A stretch of DNA of 64,000 nt from Gammaproteobacteria bacterium (GCA_021772915.1 JAJFLB010000059.1:46123-110122), one strand, 5' to 3'; counted from the stretch's first letter, positions 33,399 to 42,033 are shown. Notes: generated by a model not told the origin, from the sequence alone. Program-made: numbers and translations.

Positions 33399-33446
33399 GT
33401 GTCTATCCCCTTGAGAACAAGGCGATTATGCTGTGCAGGGGCGCAA

Positions 33447-33470
33447 ACTGGTACTCGGAAAAATACCAGT
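33447..33470. repeat. Short inverted repeat in a divergent intergenic region
   Basis: ACTGGTA (33447-33453) and TACCAGT (33464-33470) form a perfect 7-bp inverted repeat between the Sel1-cytochrome gene (minus) and the zinc-type gene (plus). Nearby GGTCAGCCTGAG is directly repeated. There is no T-run on either side, so an operator or mRNA hairpin is as likely as a terminator. Confidence 0.3.
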
Positions 33471-33582
33471 AACAAAATGAAAAATGGTCAGCCTGAGAGG
33501 TCAGCCTGAGTTGATAATAGGAACCTCGGGCAATTCTTGCGCAAACCTGACAATCTCCAACCCCGTGGTGTAAAATTTCGAT

Positions 33583-33870
33583 ATGTGTAAACGATCGCCC
33601 TTTTTGTTGCTGTTGCTAGCGTTGTTGTTGATAACCAGCCACGTTGTCATGGCAGCACATGAGGCCGGGCACAGCCTGGACGAAGATAGCACCCAGCAAT
33701 GTCCCTTGTGTGTCAGCGGAACCCAGCCCCTCGTCGGACCAGAAAAGGAATCCGTACCGGAACTGCCGGACCTCAAAGTTCACCATACCCACGGGGCTGT
33801 CACTGACTGCCGGCAATCCAATGGGGCACATCGCGACCAAAATCCCCGAGCACCACCAAAGAACGCCTGA
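33583..33870 (+). CDS. Small exported His/Cys protein, probably metal-related
   Basis: The 95-residue protein has a signal peptide (FLLLLLALLLITSHVVMA) followed by AHEAGHSLDEDSTQQCPLCV and HHTHG, which are plausible zinc ligands. Small proteins with an HEAxH...CxxC pattern are often found beside zinc-uptake genes. It lies directly before a porin, a ZnuA-like binding protein and a permease. I do not see a clear Zur box in the upstream 180 bases. Confidence 0.6.
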   Translation: MCKRSPFLLLLLALLLITSHVVMAAHEAGHSLDEDSTQQCPLCVSGTQPLVGPEKESVPELPDLKVHHTHGAVTDCRQSNGAHRDQNPRAPPKNA

Positions 33871-33941
33871 ATTTCTGACTTTTCTGTTGACGCCACTGTT
33901 ACCGTTCATTGGTATTCGTGGCTTGGAAATCCGGAGGCGAT

Positions 33942-35282
33942 ATGAACCGCATCATTTTTACCAGCGTGCTTTTGGCATGTTGCAGCACCACACCCCTGCA
34001 GGCGCAGGATGAAATTGAACTGCTACGGCAGGAAATCCTGAAGCTTCGGGCCGACTACGAGGCCAGAATATCCACACTTGAGCACAAACTGGAAACGGCC
34101 GGGGAAAAATCAGCAATGACCGCTGACCAACAACCTGTCGCTCAGGTAGCGGAGACTACCGCCGCGGGCATACGTGCCGGCAATAATGCCTTCAACCCCG
34201 CCATTGGGTTGATTTTTCAAGGCCAGGCCTGGGCCTATGACAATGATCCCCGGGACTACACTATTTCCGGTTTCCCGCTCGGCGGCGAGACCGAACCCGT
34301 GGCAGAGGGGCTCGCCCTCGGCGAGACCGAGATCGATATCAGTGCCAATGTGGATGACAAGTTTACCGCCTGGCTGACGATGGCCCTGGCCATTGAAGAT
34401 GGTGAGGTAGGCGTCGAAATTGAGGAGGCATGGCTCGAGACACTGAGTCTGCCTGCCGGTCTCTCGGCTCGTTTCGGACGCATGTTCTCAGATGTTGGGT
34501 ATCTGAACACAAAACATGCACACAGCTGGGATTTTGTGGACCAGCCGCTGGCCTACAAAGCTTTCATGGGTGGCCAGTACATTGATGACGGGGCCCGATT
34601 GACCTGGATCGCACCCACCGAACTTTACGTTGAACTTGGTGGGGAAATATTGCGCGGCGACCGTTATCCCTTTGTGGGTGCCGGCAACTCCGGATCGGGC
34701 GCGCGCACCCTGCACGCCCGCTTCGGTGGGGATGCTGGTTTCAGCCACAGTTGGCAGGCCGGTATTTCCTACCTGTCTGGAGACAACGAAAGCCGGCCCT
34801 CCGGCGCCGAGGACAATCCGCATTTGTTCACCGGTGATACTGACCTGTGGATAGCGGATCTCATCTGGAAGTGGTCACCAAACGGCAACTGGAAACAGCG
34901 AAATTTCAAGTTCCAGTTTGAGTACCTGCATCGCAATGAGACCGGCATTTACAGCTTACCTGATGGGAGCCAACACCCGCTGGACCTGGACCAGGACGGC
35001 TGGTATGCCCAGGCGGTGTACCAGTTTATGCCGCGTTGGCGACTGGGTGCCCGCTTAGAAGCCCTGTCCAGTGAAGACCCAGGAGCCATGTTTGACGGTA
35101 CCGCGCTGGCGCTTTCAGACAGCGATCCTTCCCGGTACAGCCTGATGGCAGACTGGTCAAACAGCGAGTTCAGCCGCTTGCGACTGCAATACACGCGGGA
35201 CGAGGCGGGTGAAACGCACGACAATCAATGGGGCATTCAATATATTCTCAGCATAGGTGCGCACGGTGCGCACAGTTTTTAG
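33942..35282 (+). CDS. Outer-membrane porin-like protein with coiled-coil N-terminus, linked to metal uptake
   Basis: The 446-residue protein has a signal peptide (TSVLLACCSTTPLQAQ), a short coiled coil (EIELLRQEILKLRADYEARISTLEHKLE) and then a long beta-barrel ending in WGIQYILSIGAHGAHSF. The coiled coil plus barrel layout resembles OprP/OprO-like and carbohydrate porins. The ATG at 33942 has GGAGG upstream. Context (metal ABC transporter genes follow) suggests it lets zinc or another metal cross the outer membrane. Confidence 0.72.
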   Translation: MNRIIFTSVLLACCSTTPLQAQDEIELLRQEILKLRADYEARISTLEHKLETAGEKSAMTADQQPVAQVAETTAAGIRAGNNAFNPAIGLIFQGQAWAYDNDPRDYTISGFPLGGETEPVAEGLALGETEIDISANVDDKFTAWLTMALAIEDGEVGVEIEEAWLETLSLPAGLSARFGRMFSDVGYLNTKHAHSWDFVDQPLAYKAFMGGQYIDDGARLTWIAPTELYVELGGEILRGDRYPFVGAGNSGSGARTLHARFGGDAGFSHSWQAGISYLSGDNESRPSGAEDNPHLFTGDTDLWIADLIWKWSPNGNWKQRNFKFQFEYLHRNETGIYSLPDGSQHPLDLDQDGWYAQAVYQFMPRWRLGARLEALSSEDPGAMFDGTALALSDSDPSRYSLMADWSNSEFSRLRLQYTRDEAGETHDNQWGIQYILSIGAHGAHSF

Positions 35283-35292
35283 GAGATACCCC

Positions 35293-36195
35293 ATGCATCG
35301 GTGTTTTTTCCTGGCGCTCTTCCTGATCAGTGCGTCACACAGCCAGGCGGACTTGAGGGTGTTCACCTGTGAACCTGAGTGGTCGGCCCTGGCGGTGGAA
35401 ATTGGCGGTGAACTGGTCAAAAGCAGCAGCGCCACGCACGCACTCCAGGACCCCCATTACATCCAGGCACGTCCCAGCCTGATCGCCAAACTGCGCAGGG
35501 CCGACCTGCTGATCTGTTCCGGTGCCGAGCTTGAAATCGGTTGGCTGCCCAAATTGCTGAGCAAGGCCAACAACCCGGCTCTGCGACCCGGAAATAGCGG
35601 TTACTTCGAGGCCAGCAGTTTTGTGCCACGCCTGGACGTGCCAACCCTTGTTGACCGGGCCAAAGGAGATATGCATCCGCAGGGCAACCCGCATGTACAG
35701 GCAAACCCGCATAATATTCTCATCATTGCACAAGCCCTGACCGAGAGAATGGCGGCACTGGATCCTGCCAATGCAGGTCACTACCACCAAGGTGGTGCAG
35801 ATTTCCTCGGGCGATGGCAACAAGCTGTTACAGCCTGGCAAGATCGGGCGGCGGTACTGCGTGGTAAACGCGTTGTAGCGCACCACAAATCGTGGGTCTA
35901 TCTGCAAGACTGGCTGCAACTTGAAGAGGTGGCAACATTGGAACCCATTCCCGGTGTGCCACCCACCGCCAAGCACCTCGGCGAGCTGCTGCGCATTCTC
36001 GGTGCGGAAGGTGACGGCGCGGCGTTCATCATCCGCGCACCTTACCAAAGCGACAAGGCCTCGACGTGGCTTTCCGAGCGCACCAGGATTCCAGCGCTAC
36101 TGCTGCCTTTGACCGTCGGTGGTAGCGCAGGTGCGACGGATCTGTTTAGCTTGTTTGACGATATCCTGAACCGCCTGCTGGAGGCAGAACAATGA
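35293..36195 (+). CDS. ZnuA-like metal ABC transporter substrate-binding protein
   Basis: The 300-residue protein has a signal peptide (CFFLALFLISASHSQA) and the cluster A-I solute-binding fold: VFTCEPEWSALAVEIGG, HALQDPHYIQARPS, ADLLICSGAELEIGW, ANPHNILIIAQALTERM and VAHHKSWVYLQDWLQL. Histidines in HALQDPH, NPHN and AHHKSW fit the metal site. ZnuA proteins often have a His-rich loop; here only a short MHPQGNPHVQ is present. Zinc is the best guess, manganese possible. The start has AGGAG nearby. Confidence 0.82.
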   Translation: MHRCFFLALFLISASHSQADLRVFTCEPEWSALAVEIGGELVKSSSATHALQDPHYIQARPSLIAKLRRADLLICSGAELEIGWLPKLLSKANNPALRPGNSGYFEASSFVPRLDVPTLVDRAKGDMHPQGNPHVQANPHNILIIAQALTERMAALDPANAGHYHQGGADFLGRWQQAVTAWQDRAAVLRGKRVVAHHKSWVYLQDWLQLEEVATLEPIPGVPPTAKHLGELLRILGAEGDGAAFIIRAPYQSDKASTWLSERTRIPALLLPLTVGGSAGATDLFSLFDDILNRLLEAEQ

Positions 36196-36983
36196 CCTGG
36201 GAATTCGTGGAATGGGGGATTATCGGCCCTGCCGTGATAGCCGGAATGCTGGTATTGAGCACGCATGTACCGCTGGGACAGGTGGTATTGAAACGCGGGA
36301 TTATTTTCATTGACCTCGCCATCGCGCAGATCGCGGCATTGGGCGTGATCGGCGCGGGTTTTTTCGGTTGGCAGGAAAACCCTTACATGGTGCAAGTGGC
36401 TGCAGTAAGCGCGGCACTGCTGGCCGCTGCCTTCCTCAACTGGACGGAAAAACACTGGCCCAGGTCCCAGGAAGCTCTGATTGGCACGCTGTTCATACTT
36501 GCAGCAACCGGGAGCGTTTTGTTGCTGGCCGAAAACCCGCATGGTGGAGATTACCTGAAGGATCTGTTGGTGGGGCAAATCCTTTGGACCACCTGGACCA
36601 GTCTGATTCCAATGGCCATCCTCTACGCCGTTTTACTGACGATCTGGTTCACCAACCAGAAAAGAATTGGCCGCGCGGGTTTCTATGTGACATTTGCGTT
36701 TGCCATCACCGCCGCAGTCCAGGTTGTTGGGGTTTATCTTGTATTTGCCAGCCTGATCCTTCCAGCGCTGGCAACACGCCGCTTGAGCGGTCGAGCCAGA
36801 CTGCTGGCAGGTTACGGCATTGGCGCCTCGTCATACTTGCTGGGGATCGTGCTTTCCGCCCTGTCTGACCTGCCCACTGGGGCCGTGACGGTGTGGACCC
36901 TGGCGTTAATCTCAGTTCTCGCCGGTTTTACCACCGGTGTGTTGACCAACGCTTCGGCTAACAGAGTCACAAATCACAGGTAG
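36192..36983 (+). CDS. ZnuB-like metal ABC transporter permease
   Basis: The 263-residue protein has about eight membrane helices and the ABC-3 family pattern (GQVVLKRGIIFIDLAIAQIAALG, LLVGQILW, VVGVYLVFASLILPALATRRL). Its ATG overlaps the binding-protein stop (ATGA). It should move a metal ion across the inner membrane with an ATPase. No ATPase gene follows within the window, so the transporter depends on a ZnuC-type subunit elsewhere. Confidence 0.84.
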   Translation: MTWEFVEWGIIGPAVIAGMLVLSTHVPLGQVVLKRGIIFIDLAIAQIAALGVIGAGFFGWQENPYMVQVAAVSAALLAAAFLNWTEKHWPRSQEALIGTLFILAATGSVLLLAENPHGGDYLKDLLVGQILWTTWTSLIPMAILYAVLLTIWFTNQKRIGRAGFYVTFAFAITAAVQVVGVYLVFASLILPALATRRLSGRARLLAGYGIGASSYLLGIVLSALSDLPTGAVTVWTLALISVLAGFTTGVLTNASANRVTNHR

Positions 36984-36997
36984 CTGGGTGTCCAAAT

Positions 36998-37033
36998 AGG
37001 GTGTAAACCATGTGATGGGAATGCACCCTTTTT
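36998..37033 (+). terminator. Possible terminator after the metal permease gene
   Basis: AGGGTG (36998-37003) and CACCCT (37024-37029) can pair across a 20-base loop and are followed by a run of T (37029-37033). The stem is short, so this is a weak call. It lies just before the first copy of the tRNA-derived tandem repeat. Confidence 0.35.
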
Positions 37034-37039
37034 GTATTT

Positions 37040-37402
37040 GGCGGAGAGGGTGGGATTGTCAGAAACCATCCCTGGTTTCTGCCCTACGGGCGCACAAGCG
37101 CGACCTAATTCGCTCCCGGCGAATTGGTCAAATCCACAGCCGCTTTGCGGCAGTGGGTTCTCTGCCAGCCTGTCTGTCAAATACCAAAAAACCCCGTAAA
37201 AACGGGGCTTTTTGGTATTTGGCGGAGAGGGTGGGATTGTCAGAAACCATCCTTGGTTTCTGCCCTGCGGGCGCACTATGTGCGACCTAATTCGCTCCCG
37301 GCGAATTGGTCAAACCCACAGCCGCTTCGCGGCAGTGGGTTCTCTGCCAGCCTGTCTGTCAAATACCAAAAAACCCCGTAAAAACGGGGCTTTTTGGTAT
37401 TT
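37040..37402 (-). repeat. Two tandem 181-182 bp repeats carrying the tRNA-Ser 3' end and terminator
   Basis: GGCGGAGAGGGTGGGATT occurs at 37040, 37221 and 37403. The third is the 3' end of the real tRNA-Ser; the first two then run into other sequence (starting GTCAGAAACC) instead of the T-arm. Each full unit also has several small inverted repeats (AGAAACCATCC/TTGGTTTCT, AATTCGCTCCCGGCGAATT, a CCCACAGCCGC/GCGGCAGTGGG stem) and a copy of the strong CCCCG/CGGGG terminator at its end. The copies differ at only a few bases, so the duplication is recent or maintained. Confidence 0.85.
37367..37396 (-). terminator. Rho-independent terminator of tRNA-Ser
   Basis: On the minus strand, just after the tRNA, AAAAAGCCCCG pairs with CGGGGTTTTTT around a TTTTTA loop and ends in a T-run. 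An identical hairpin occurs one repeat unit further on, at 37185-37214, as part of the tandem duplication. Confidence 0.85.
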
Positions 37403-37492
37403 GGCGGAGAGGGTGGGATTCGAACCCACGATGGGCTTTTAACCCATACTCCCTTAGCAGGGGAGCGCCTTAAGCCGCTCGGCCACCTCTCC
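37402..37492 (-). tRNA. tRNA-Ser(GCU)
   Basis: On the minus strand the 91-base gene folds as a class II tRNA: acceptor stem GGAGAGG/CCTCTCC, anticodon stem CTCCC/GGGAG with loop CTGCTAA (anticodon GCT), a long variable arm (TGGG/CCCA) and a T-arm GTGGG-TTCGAAT-CCCAC. The CCA end is encoded (37404-37402). It reads AGC/AGU serine codons. Its position downstream of csrA matches serV in E. coli. Confidence 0.96.
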
Positions 37493-37704
37493 TAAACCTG
37501 TCATTCCAGCTTCGTTGACACCTGGTCGTTCTGGATTTTTTGGAGGTGGGATTTTACCACGCGGCACTACGATTGCGATATTAAATACCCATATGCATTC
37601 AGCGTGGTCAGCACCAGGCTGTGACCGGTTCATTTTTGTGGACGGGCGGGCCGTGTAATAGCCTAATTTCAGGCCCTCGGAGTAGAGAGACTTGAGCGCA
37701 GGTG

Positions 37705-37736
37705 TTTGAGGGGCCCCGCCGAAGCGGGGACCTCAA
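37705..37736 (-). terminator. Hairpin terminator after the duplicated secreted protein
   Basis: TTGAGG-x-CCCCGC and GCGGGG-x-CCTCAA flank a TTCG-type loop in the 13-44 bases after the gene at 37749-38540. The stem is long and GC-rich, but only a few T residues follow, so it may act as a 3' stabiliser as well as a terminator. Confidence 0.55.
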
Positions 37737-37748
37737 GACACTGCTGTT

Positions 37749-38540
37749 TCAGGACTTTTCGTGCTGGATGTCCCACAGGTAATCAGAGTGAGAAGTGCAA
37801 ATAGTGCTGAACTCGTTGGCTTCGGCATTATCACCATCACCATAAAGTGACCTAATGATGTCACCCTGGGCCTTGATCAAATCTGCATAATTTGCTCCGG
37901 TTGTCGTGCCCAGACGCCGGTACTTGCCACCCACCAAGTGTGAAGACCAACCCCAGGATGCAATTTTTCCATCGGCTACCGCTTTATCAAAAACTGGCGC
38001 AAAGACCTTCTTTACGATTTCGTCAGCGCGTCCTTCCTTTGCTATGTCACAAACATGGTACACAGACAGGCCTGCCAGGCCGCGTTTTGTATCGGCCCCA
38101 CTGCCCGCTTCACCCTTCCAGATGTAGTCATCATGAGCACTACAGATTTTACTGAAACCATCTGGTGTATCTCCCTGCGCGTCACTGATTCTCTTGCCAA
38201 TTGTTTCCTGTGCCGCAAACAGACCAGCAACGCTGTCAGACCCATGATATTGGAGACGACGCCATTTGCCGCCGGTGTGATGAGCCAGCCAGCCCCAACT
38301 CGTGATCGTGCCGTCGGCAACTGCCGCGTCATAGACAGGTGCGGTGTTGGCCTTGACCAGTTCATCCGCTTGCTCCTGCGTACTGACGTCGCAGTTAAAA
38401 TAGGTTGCATAGATATAGCTGTCAGCCGCCTTTTCTTCTTCCTCGGCCATTAGTGCCCCGGGTGCGGCAAATGTCAAAGTCAAAAGGGCAATGAATAGAT
38501 TTCTATCTACAAGCATGTTGTCCCTAAAATGTGTTTTCAT
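37749..38540 (-). CDS. Secreted protein made of two similar Cys-containing domains
   Basis: The 263-residue protein has a signal peptide (LFIALLTLTFAAPGALMAEEEE) and two repeats of about 105 residues (about 42-147 and 158-258). Shared landmarks are (N/V)CD(V/I) near the start, APV(Y/F)D(A/K)AVADG(T/K)I(T/A)SWGW, GGK(W/Y)RRL and (K/T)ICxxHxDY(I/L)W at the end. Each repeat has one early and one late cysteine that could pair. I do not recognise a named family; the pattern could be a ferredoxin-like alpha/beta sandwich. It stands alone with its own terminator. Confidence 0.7.
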   Translation of the reverse strand: MKTHFRDNMLVDRNLFIALLTLTFAAPGALMAEEEEKAADSYIYATYFNCDVSTQEQADELVKANTAPVYDAAVADGTITSWGWLAHHTGGKWRRLQYHGSDSVAGLFAAQETIGKRISDAQGDTPDGFSKICSAHDDYIWKGEAGSGADTKRGLAGLSVYHVCDIAKEGRADEIVKKVFAPVFDKAVADGKIASWGWSSHLVGGKYRRLGTTTGANYADLIKAQGDIIRSLYGDGDNAEANEFSTICTSHSDYLWDIQHEKS

Positions 38541-38809
38541 TGTGGTTCTCCTCTCACGATGACGGAATAGTCATTTCGTGTTTTTATCAGTATAGGCGCT
38601 CACGGAATTTTTGCTGCCGGACCATCTCGTCGAGACTTGCAGTCAAGCAAATGATTTCCACTCATCCGATCTGCCGAGGGTCTCAGGCACCACCCGATCA
38701 TCTATTTGAAAGCTTGATTTTTACCAGGGTCAAGAACCCAAAAACCGGGATGCGAATGCATGCCGGCTCTATTCTCAGTGCGGGTAAAACGTGTTGTGAC
38801 CCGAATCTC

Positions 38810-38998
38810 TTACGGCGAGTTGTCCAGGTCTTCCCGTTCTTTTAAAATTCGCTGGAAAATCTCTTCTCGATGCACCTGTACTTCGGGCGGGGCATCAATT
38901 CCTATGCGAATTTGATTGCCCTTGACGCCCAAAACAGTGACGGTGACATTTTCTCCGATTACGAGTTTTTCCCCTACTCTTCTAGTAAGTATTAGCAT
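38810..38998 (-). CDS. csrA: Carbon storage regulator CsrA
   Basis: The 62-residue protein is a textbook Csr[16 protein letters not shown] at the N-terminus, [16 protein letters not shown] in the middle and [10 protein letters not shown] near the end, with the RNA-contacting LTRR and VHREE residues kept. It binds GGA motifs in mRNA leaders to control translation. I chose the ATG at 38998; the frame opens two codons upstream. It lies between alaS and tRNA-Ser, as in many gammaproteobacteria. Confidence 0.97.
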   Translation of the reverse strand: MLILTRRVGEKLVIGENVTVTVLGVKGNQIRIGIDAPPEVQVHREEIFQRILKEREDLDNSP

Positions 38999-39073
38999 TA
39001 GCACCTTCCCTTGGTGTCAGACACCCATTTTAGTCTGATCCCTGATTATTACTTAAGTTAAATCACCCCAATA

Positions 39074-39091
39074 AAGGACACTGCTGTCCTT
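39074..39091 (-). terminator. Hairpin between alaS and csrA
   Basis: AAGGACA (39074-39080) and TGTCCTT (39085-39091) form a 7-bp stem with a 4-base loop, 8 bases after the alaS stop on the transcribed strand, followed by TATT. It may be a weak terminator or attenuator between alaS and csrA. The rest of the csrA leader shows no clear promoter. Confidence 0.45.
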
Positions 39092-39098
39092 CATAAAT

Positions 39099-41741
39099 TC
39101 AGACCTGATCAGCCACCCAAGTCGACACGGAAGCAAGTGCTTTATCCAAATTTTTTGGATTATTACCCCCAGCCTGAGCGAAATCAGGACGTCCACCGCC
39201 CTTACCGCCAACCTGATCTGCCACGAAGTTTACCAGATTTCCGGCTTTTATCCGAGCGGTCAGGTCCTGCGTGACACCAGCGGCAATTCTTACCTTGTCG
39301 CCTTCCACACTGGCCAGTACGACCACGGCACTGCCCAATCGGGTCTTTAAATGGTCAATACTGTCTCTTAGAGCATTTGCATCAACTTCATGTAAATACT
39401 CCGAAAGTACATTTATATCATTGATTTTTATTGATTTACATAATAGTATATCGCTGTCAGAACTGGCCATGGAGGATTTCAGGGCCGACAGGTCTTTTTC
39501 CAGTTGATGATTACGCTCCAAGACTTGCGTTAAACGTTGTGGCGCCGTGTCCGGGGCTACCTTCAATGTATGTGCAACGGCCTGCAACTGACGTTCCATG
39601 GCCTGGATGTGCTCAACGGCAGCCTCACCAGCCACGGCCACGAGGCGACGTACACCAGCACCAATGGCCGATTCAGAGATAATTTTGAATTGCCCGATAT
39701 CACCCGCCCTATCGACGTGGGTTCCCCCGCAAAGCTCGGTTGATAGATCACCAAATCGCAGTACCCGTACCTGGTCACCATATTTCTCACCAAACAGGGC
39801 CATGGCTCCGGTTTTCAATGCGTCATCAAAGTTCATGACCTCGGCCACCGACGCAGAATTAACCCGGATGGCATCGTTGACATGACGTTCGATTTGTTGC
39901 AATTCATCGATGCTGAGTTGGCCAGGGTGGGAAATATCAAAGCGGGTATGGTCAGGCGCGACCAGCGATCCTTTTTGTTCAACGTGGTCACCGAGGATGT
40001 CGCGCAAAGCCCGGTGCAGCAAGTGGGTAGCGGAGTGATGAATGACGATTGCCTGCCGTCTGTCTGCGTCCACACTGGCTGAAACCTGCAGACCGGGTGT
40101 TAGCTCACCCTTGGCCAATCGCCCAATATGACCAAAAAACGTGCCGCCCAGCCTGATCGTGTCTTCGACCACAAACTCGGCATCCCCGGTGCTGATCACA
40201 CCCGTATCTCCGACCTGGCCACCGGATTCAGCGTAGAAAGGGGTTTCATCAAGGATGATAGCCGCATTCGTACCTGCGCTCAGTTGTTCCGCGGCCTGAC
40301 CATCCACCAGGATACCGGCGATGATGGCTTTGTCGGTTGCCAACTCATCGTAACCGGTGAAGTGCGTTGCCGGTAAGGACTTGATGACCTCTGCCGAGAT
40401 TTGATCCTTGTCCTGAAACCGGCCGGCGGCCCGGGCACGAGTCCTTTGCTTGTCCATTTCAACATCAAAACCGTCCGTATCAACAACCAATTCATGCTCA
40501 CGTGCGATGTCCTGGGTTAAATCCAGTGGAAACCCGTAGGTATCGTAAAGTGTGAATGCGGTTTTACCGTCAATCTCTCTGGTGCCGGATACAGCTTTGT
40601 CGATAACCGTCTGCAGCAAGCCCATGCCCTTATCCAGGGTACGCGCAAAGCGACGCTCTTCCTCTTCAAGTGTGGCCTTGATGTGGGCTTCCTGCTTTGC
40701 CAGTGACGGATAGGCCGCACCCATCTGTGCGACCAGACTTATTGTCATTTCTGCAAAAAACAGACCTTTTTGACCGAGGATAAAACCATGCCGCACGGCA
40801 CGCCGGATAATGCGTCTTAGCACGTACCCACGGCCTTCATTGGAGGGCAGGACACCATCCGCAATCAAAAAAGCACAGGCACGGATATGATCGGCAATGA
40901 CATACAGGGATTTGTTTGATTTTTCGTCGGTTTGGGTCAACCGTGCTGCTTCTGCAACCAGGGCCTGGAAGAGGTCCGTGTCGTAATTGCTGTGTACCCC
41001 TTGCAAGACTGCCGCCACCCGCTCGAGACCCATACCGGTGTCAACACAGGGCTTTGGTAATGCCTGCATTGCGCCATCGATACCACGGTCAAATTGCATG
41101 AACACCAGGTTCCAAATTTCTACATAACGATCGCCGTCCTCGTCGTCGGATCCCGGCAAACCGCCCTCAAAATCCGCCCCGTGGTCGTAGAAAATCTCGG
41201 TACAGGGCCCACAAGGACCGGTATCTCCCATTGCCCAGAAATTATCGCTCTCAAACGGCTCACCGCCGGATTTGTCCCCGATTCTGATTACCCGCTCATC
41301 TGCCAGCCCGATATCGCTCGTCCAGATGTTGTAGGCTTCATCATCGGTGTGATAAACCGTTACCCACAGCCGGTCTTTATCCAGTTGGTAGTCCTCAGTC
41401 AGTAAACTCCAGGCAAAGCGAATCGCTTCTTCTTTGAAGTAGTCACCAAAACTGAAATTACCCAACATTTCAAAAAATGTGTGGTGTCGGGCGGTATAGC
41501 CCACCTGGTCCAGGTCATTGTGCTTGCCACCCGCACGAACACACTTTTGTGAGGTGACCGCGCGCTTGTAAGAGCGCTTGTCCGCACCGAGGAAAACATC
41601 CTTGAACTGGACCATGCCTGCATTGGTAAACAGCAGTGTCGGGTCGTCAGCCGGCACCAGCGAACTTGAAGCAATCACCTCATGTTGCTTTGCCGCAAAA
41701 AAATCCAGAAAAATCTGACGAATCTCAGCTGTTGTTTTCAA
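39099..41741 (-). CDS. alaS: Alanine-tRNA ligase
   Basis: The 880-residue enzyme has the full AlaRS layout: class II catalytic domain (RQIFLDFFAAKQHEV, GGKHNDLDQVGYTARHHTFFEMLGNFSFGDYF), tRNA-recognition domain, editing domain with the zinc ligands HHSATHLLH and CGGTH, and the C-terminal DHHA1-type domain ending GGGRPDFAQAGG. It charges tRNA-Ala and clears mischarged Ser or Gly. It lies in the conserved recA-recX-alaS-csrA order. Confidence 0.97.
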   Translation of the reverse strand: MKTTAEIRQIFLDFFAAKQHEVIASSSLVPADDPTLLFTNAGMVQFKDVFLGADKRSYKRAVTSQKCVRAGGKHNDLDQVGYTARHHTFFEMLGNFSFGDYFKEEAIRFAWSLLTEDYQLDKDRLWVTVYHTDDEAYNIWTSDIGLADERVIRIGDKSGGEPFESDNFWAMGDTGPCGPCTEIFYDHGADFEGGLPGSDDEDGDRYVEIWNLVFMQFDRGIDGAMQALPKPCVDTGMGLERVAAVLQGVHSNYDTDLFQALVAEAARLTQTDEKSNKSLYVIADHIRACAFLIADGVLPSNEGRGYVLRRIIRRAVRHGFILGQKGLFFAEMTISLVAQMGAAYPSLAKQEAHIKATLEEEERRFARTLDKGMGLLQTVIDKAVSGTREIDGKTAFTLYDTYGFPLDLTQDIAREHELVVDTDGFDVEMDKQRTRARAAGRFQDKDQISAEVIKSLPATHFTGYDELATDKAIIAGILVDGQAAEQLSAGTNAAIILDETPFYAESGGQVGDTGVISTGDAEFVVEDTIRLGGTFFGHIGRLAKGELTPGLQVSASVDADRRQAIVIHHSATHLLHRALRDILGDHVEQKGSLVAPDHTRFDISHPGQLSIDELQQIERHVNDAIRVNSASVAEVMNFDDALKTGAMALFGEKYGDQVRVLRFGDLSTELCGGTHVDRAGDIGQFKIISESAIGAGVRRLVAVAGEAAVEHIQAMERQLQAVAHTLKVAPDTAPQRLTQVLERNHQLEKDLSALKSSMASSDSDILLCKSIKINDINVLSEYLHEVDANALRDSIDHLKTRLGSAVVVLASVEGDKVRIAAGVTQDLTARIKAGNLVNFVADQVGGKGGGRPDFAQAGGNNPKNLDKALASVSTWVADQV

Positions 41742-41778
41742 TCTAATTTTGCCCTAATCCCTGTTAAGTGTTCACCTA

Positions 41779-41988
41779 GCCCGCATATTTCACCAGTATC
41801 CCGAGAAGGTGAGAGAAGGTGAGACTGGGAACCGGTCGAGAGACTGGCCTGGGCCACAAGCCAGGGCCTGGATAGGTATTGGGCCGGGTACCAGGTGTAC
41901 CTCCGGACTTATTTGTGAATATTTCATTTAATTCAATTTTTCATTTTCTCGTGGTGAGGCCCAATACCGGCTGGTGAAATATGCGGGC
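41779..41988. mobile_element. MITE-like element with perfect 18-bp terminal inverted repeats
   Basis: GCCCGCATATTTCACCAG (41779-41796) and its exact reverse complement (41971-41988) bound a 210-base segment between alaS and recX with no coding capacity. Inside is a second nested 11-bp inverted repeat, GGTATTGGGCC (41875-41885) and GGCCCAATACC (41958-41968). CACCTA is found immediately left (41773-41778) and 4 bases beyond the right end (41993-41998), a possible target duplication. It looks like a non-autonomous transposon; the parent family is not known to me. Confidence 0.75.
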
Positions 41989-42033
41989 CAGCCACCTACG
42001 ACCAAGTTTACCCAAACCCGGCCTGGGAAGGAA

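Noticed and set aside
10514..33400. Prophage or conjugative origin of the electron-transfer block
   Set aside because: No integrase, relaxase, phage structural gene or flanking direct repeats were seen around the block.
33480..33582. Zur operator before the zinc-type genes
   Set aside because: No convincing palindrome of the known Zur consensus was found; only the ACTGGTA/TACCAGT repeat, which is further upstream.
37040..37240. Extra tRNA-Ser genes
   Set aside because: Only the last 18 bases of the tRNA are repeated; the T-arm, anticodon arm and 5' half are absent.
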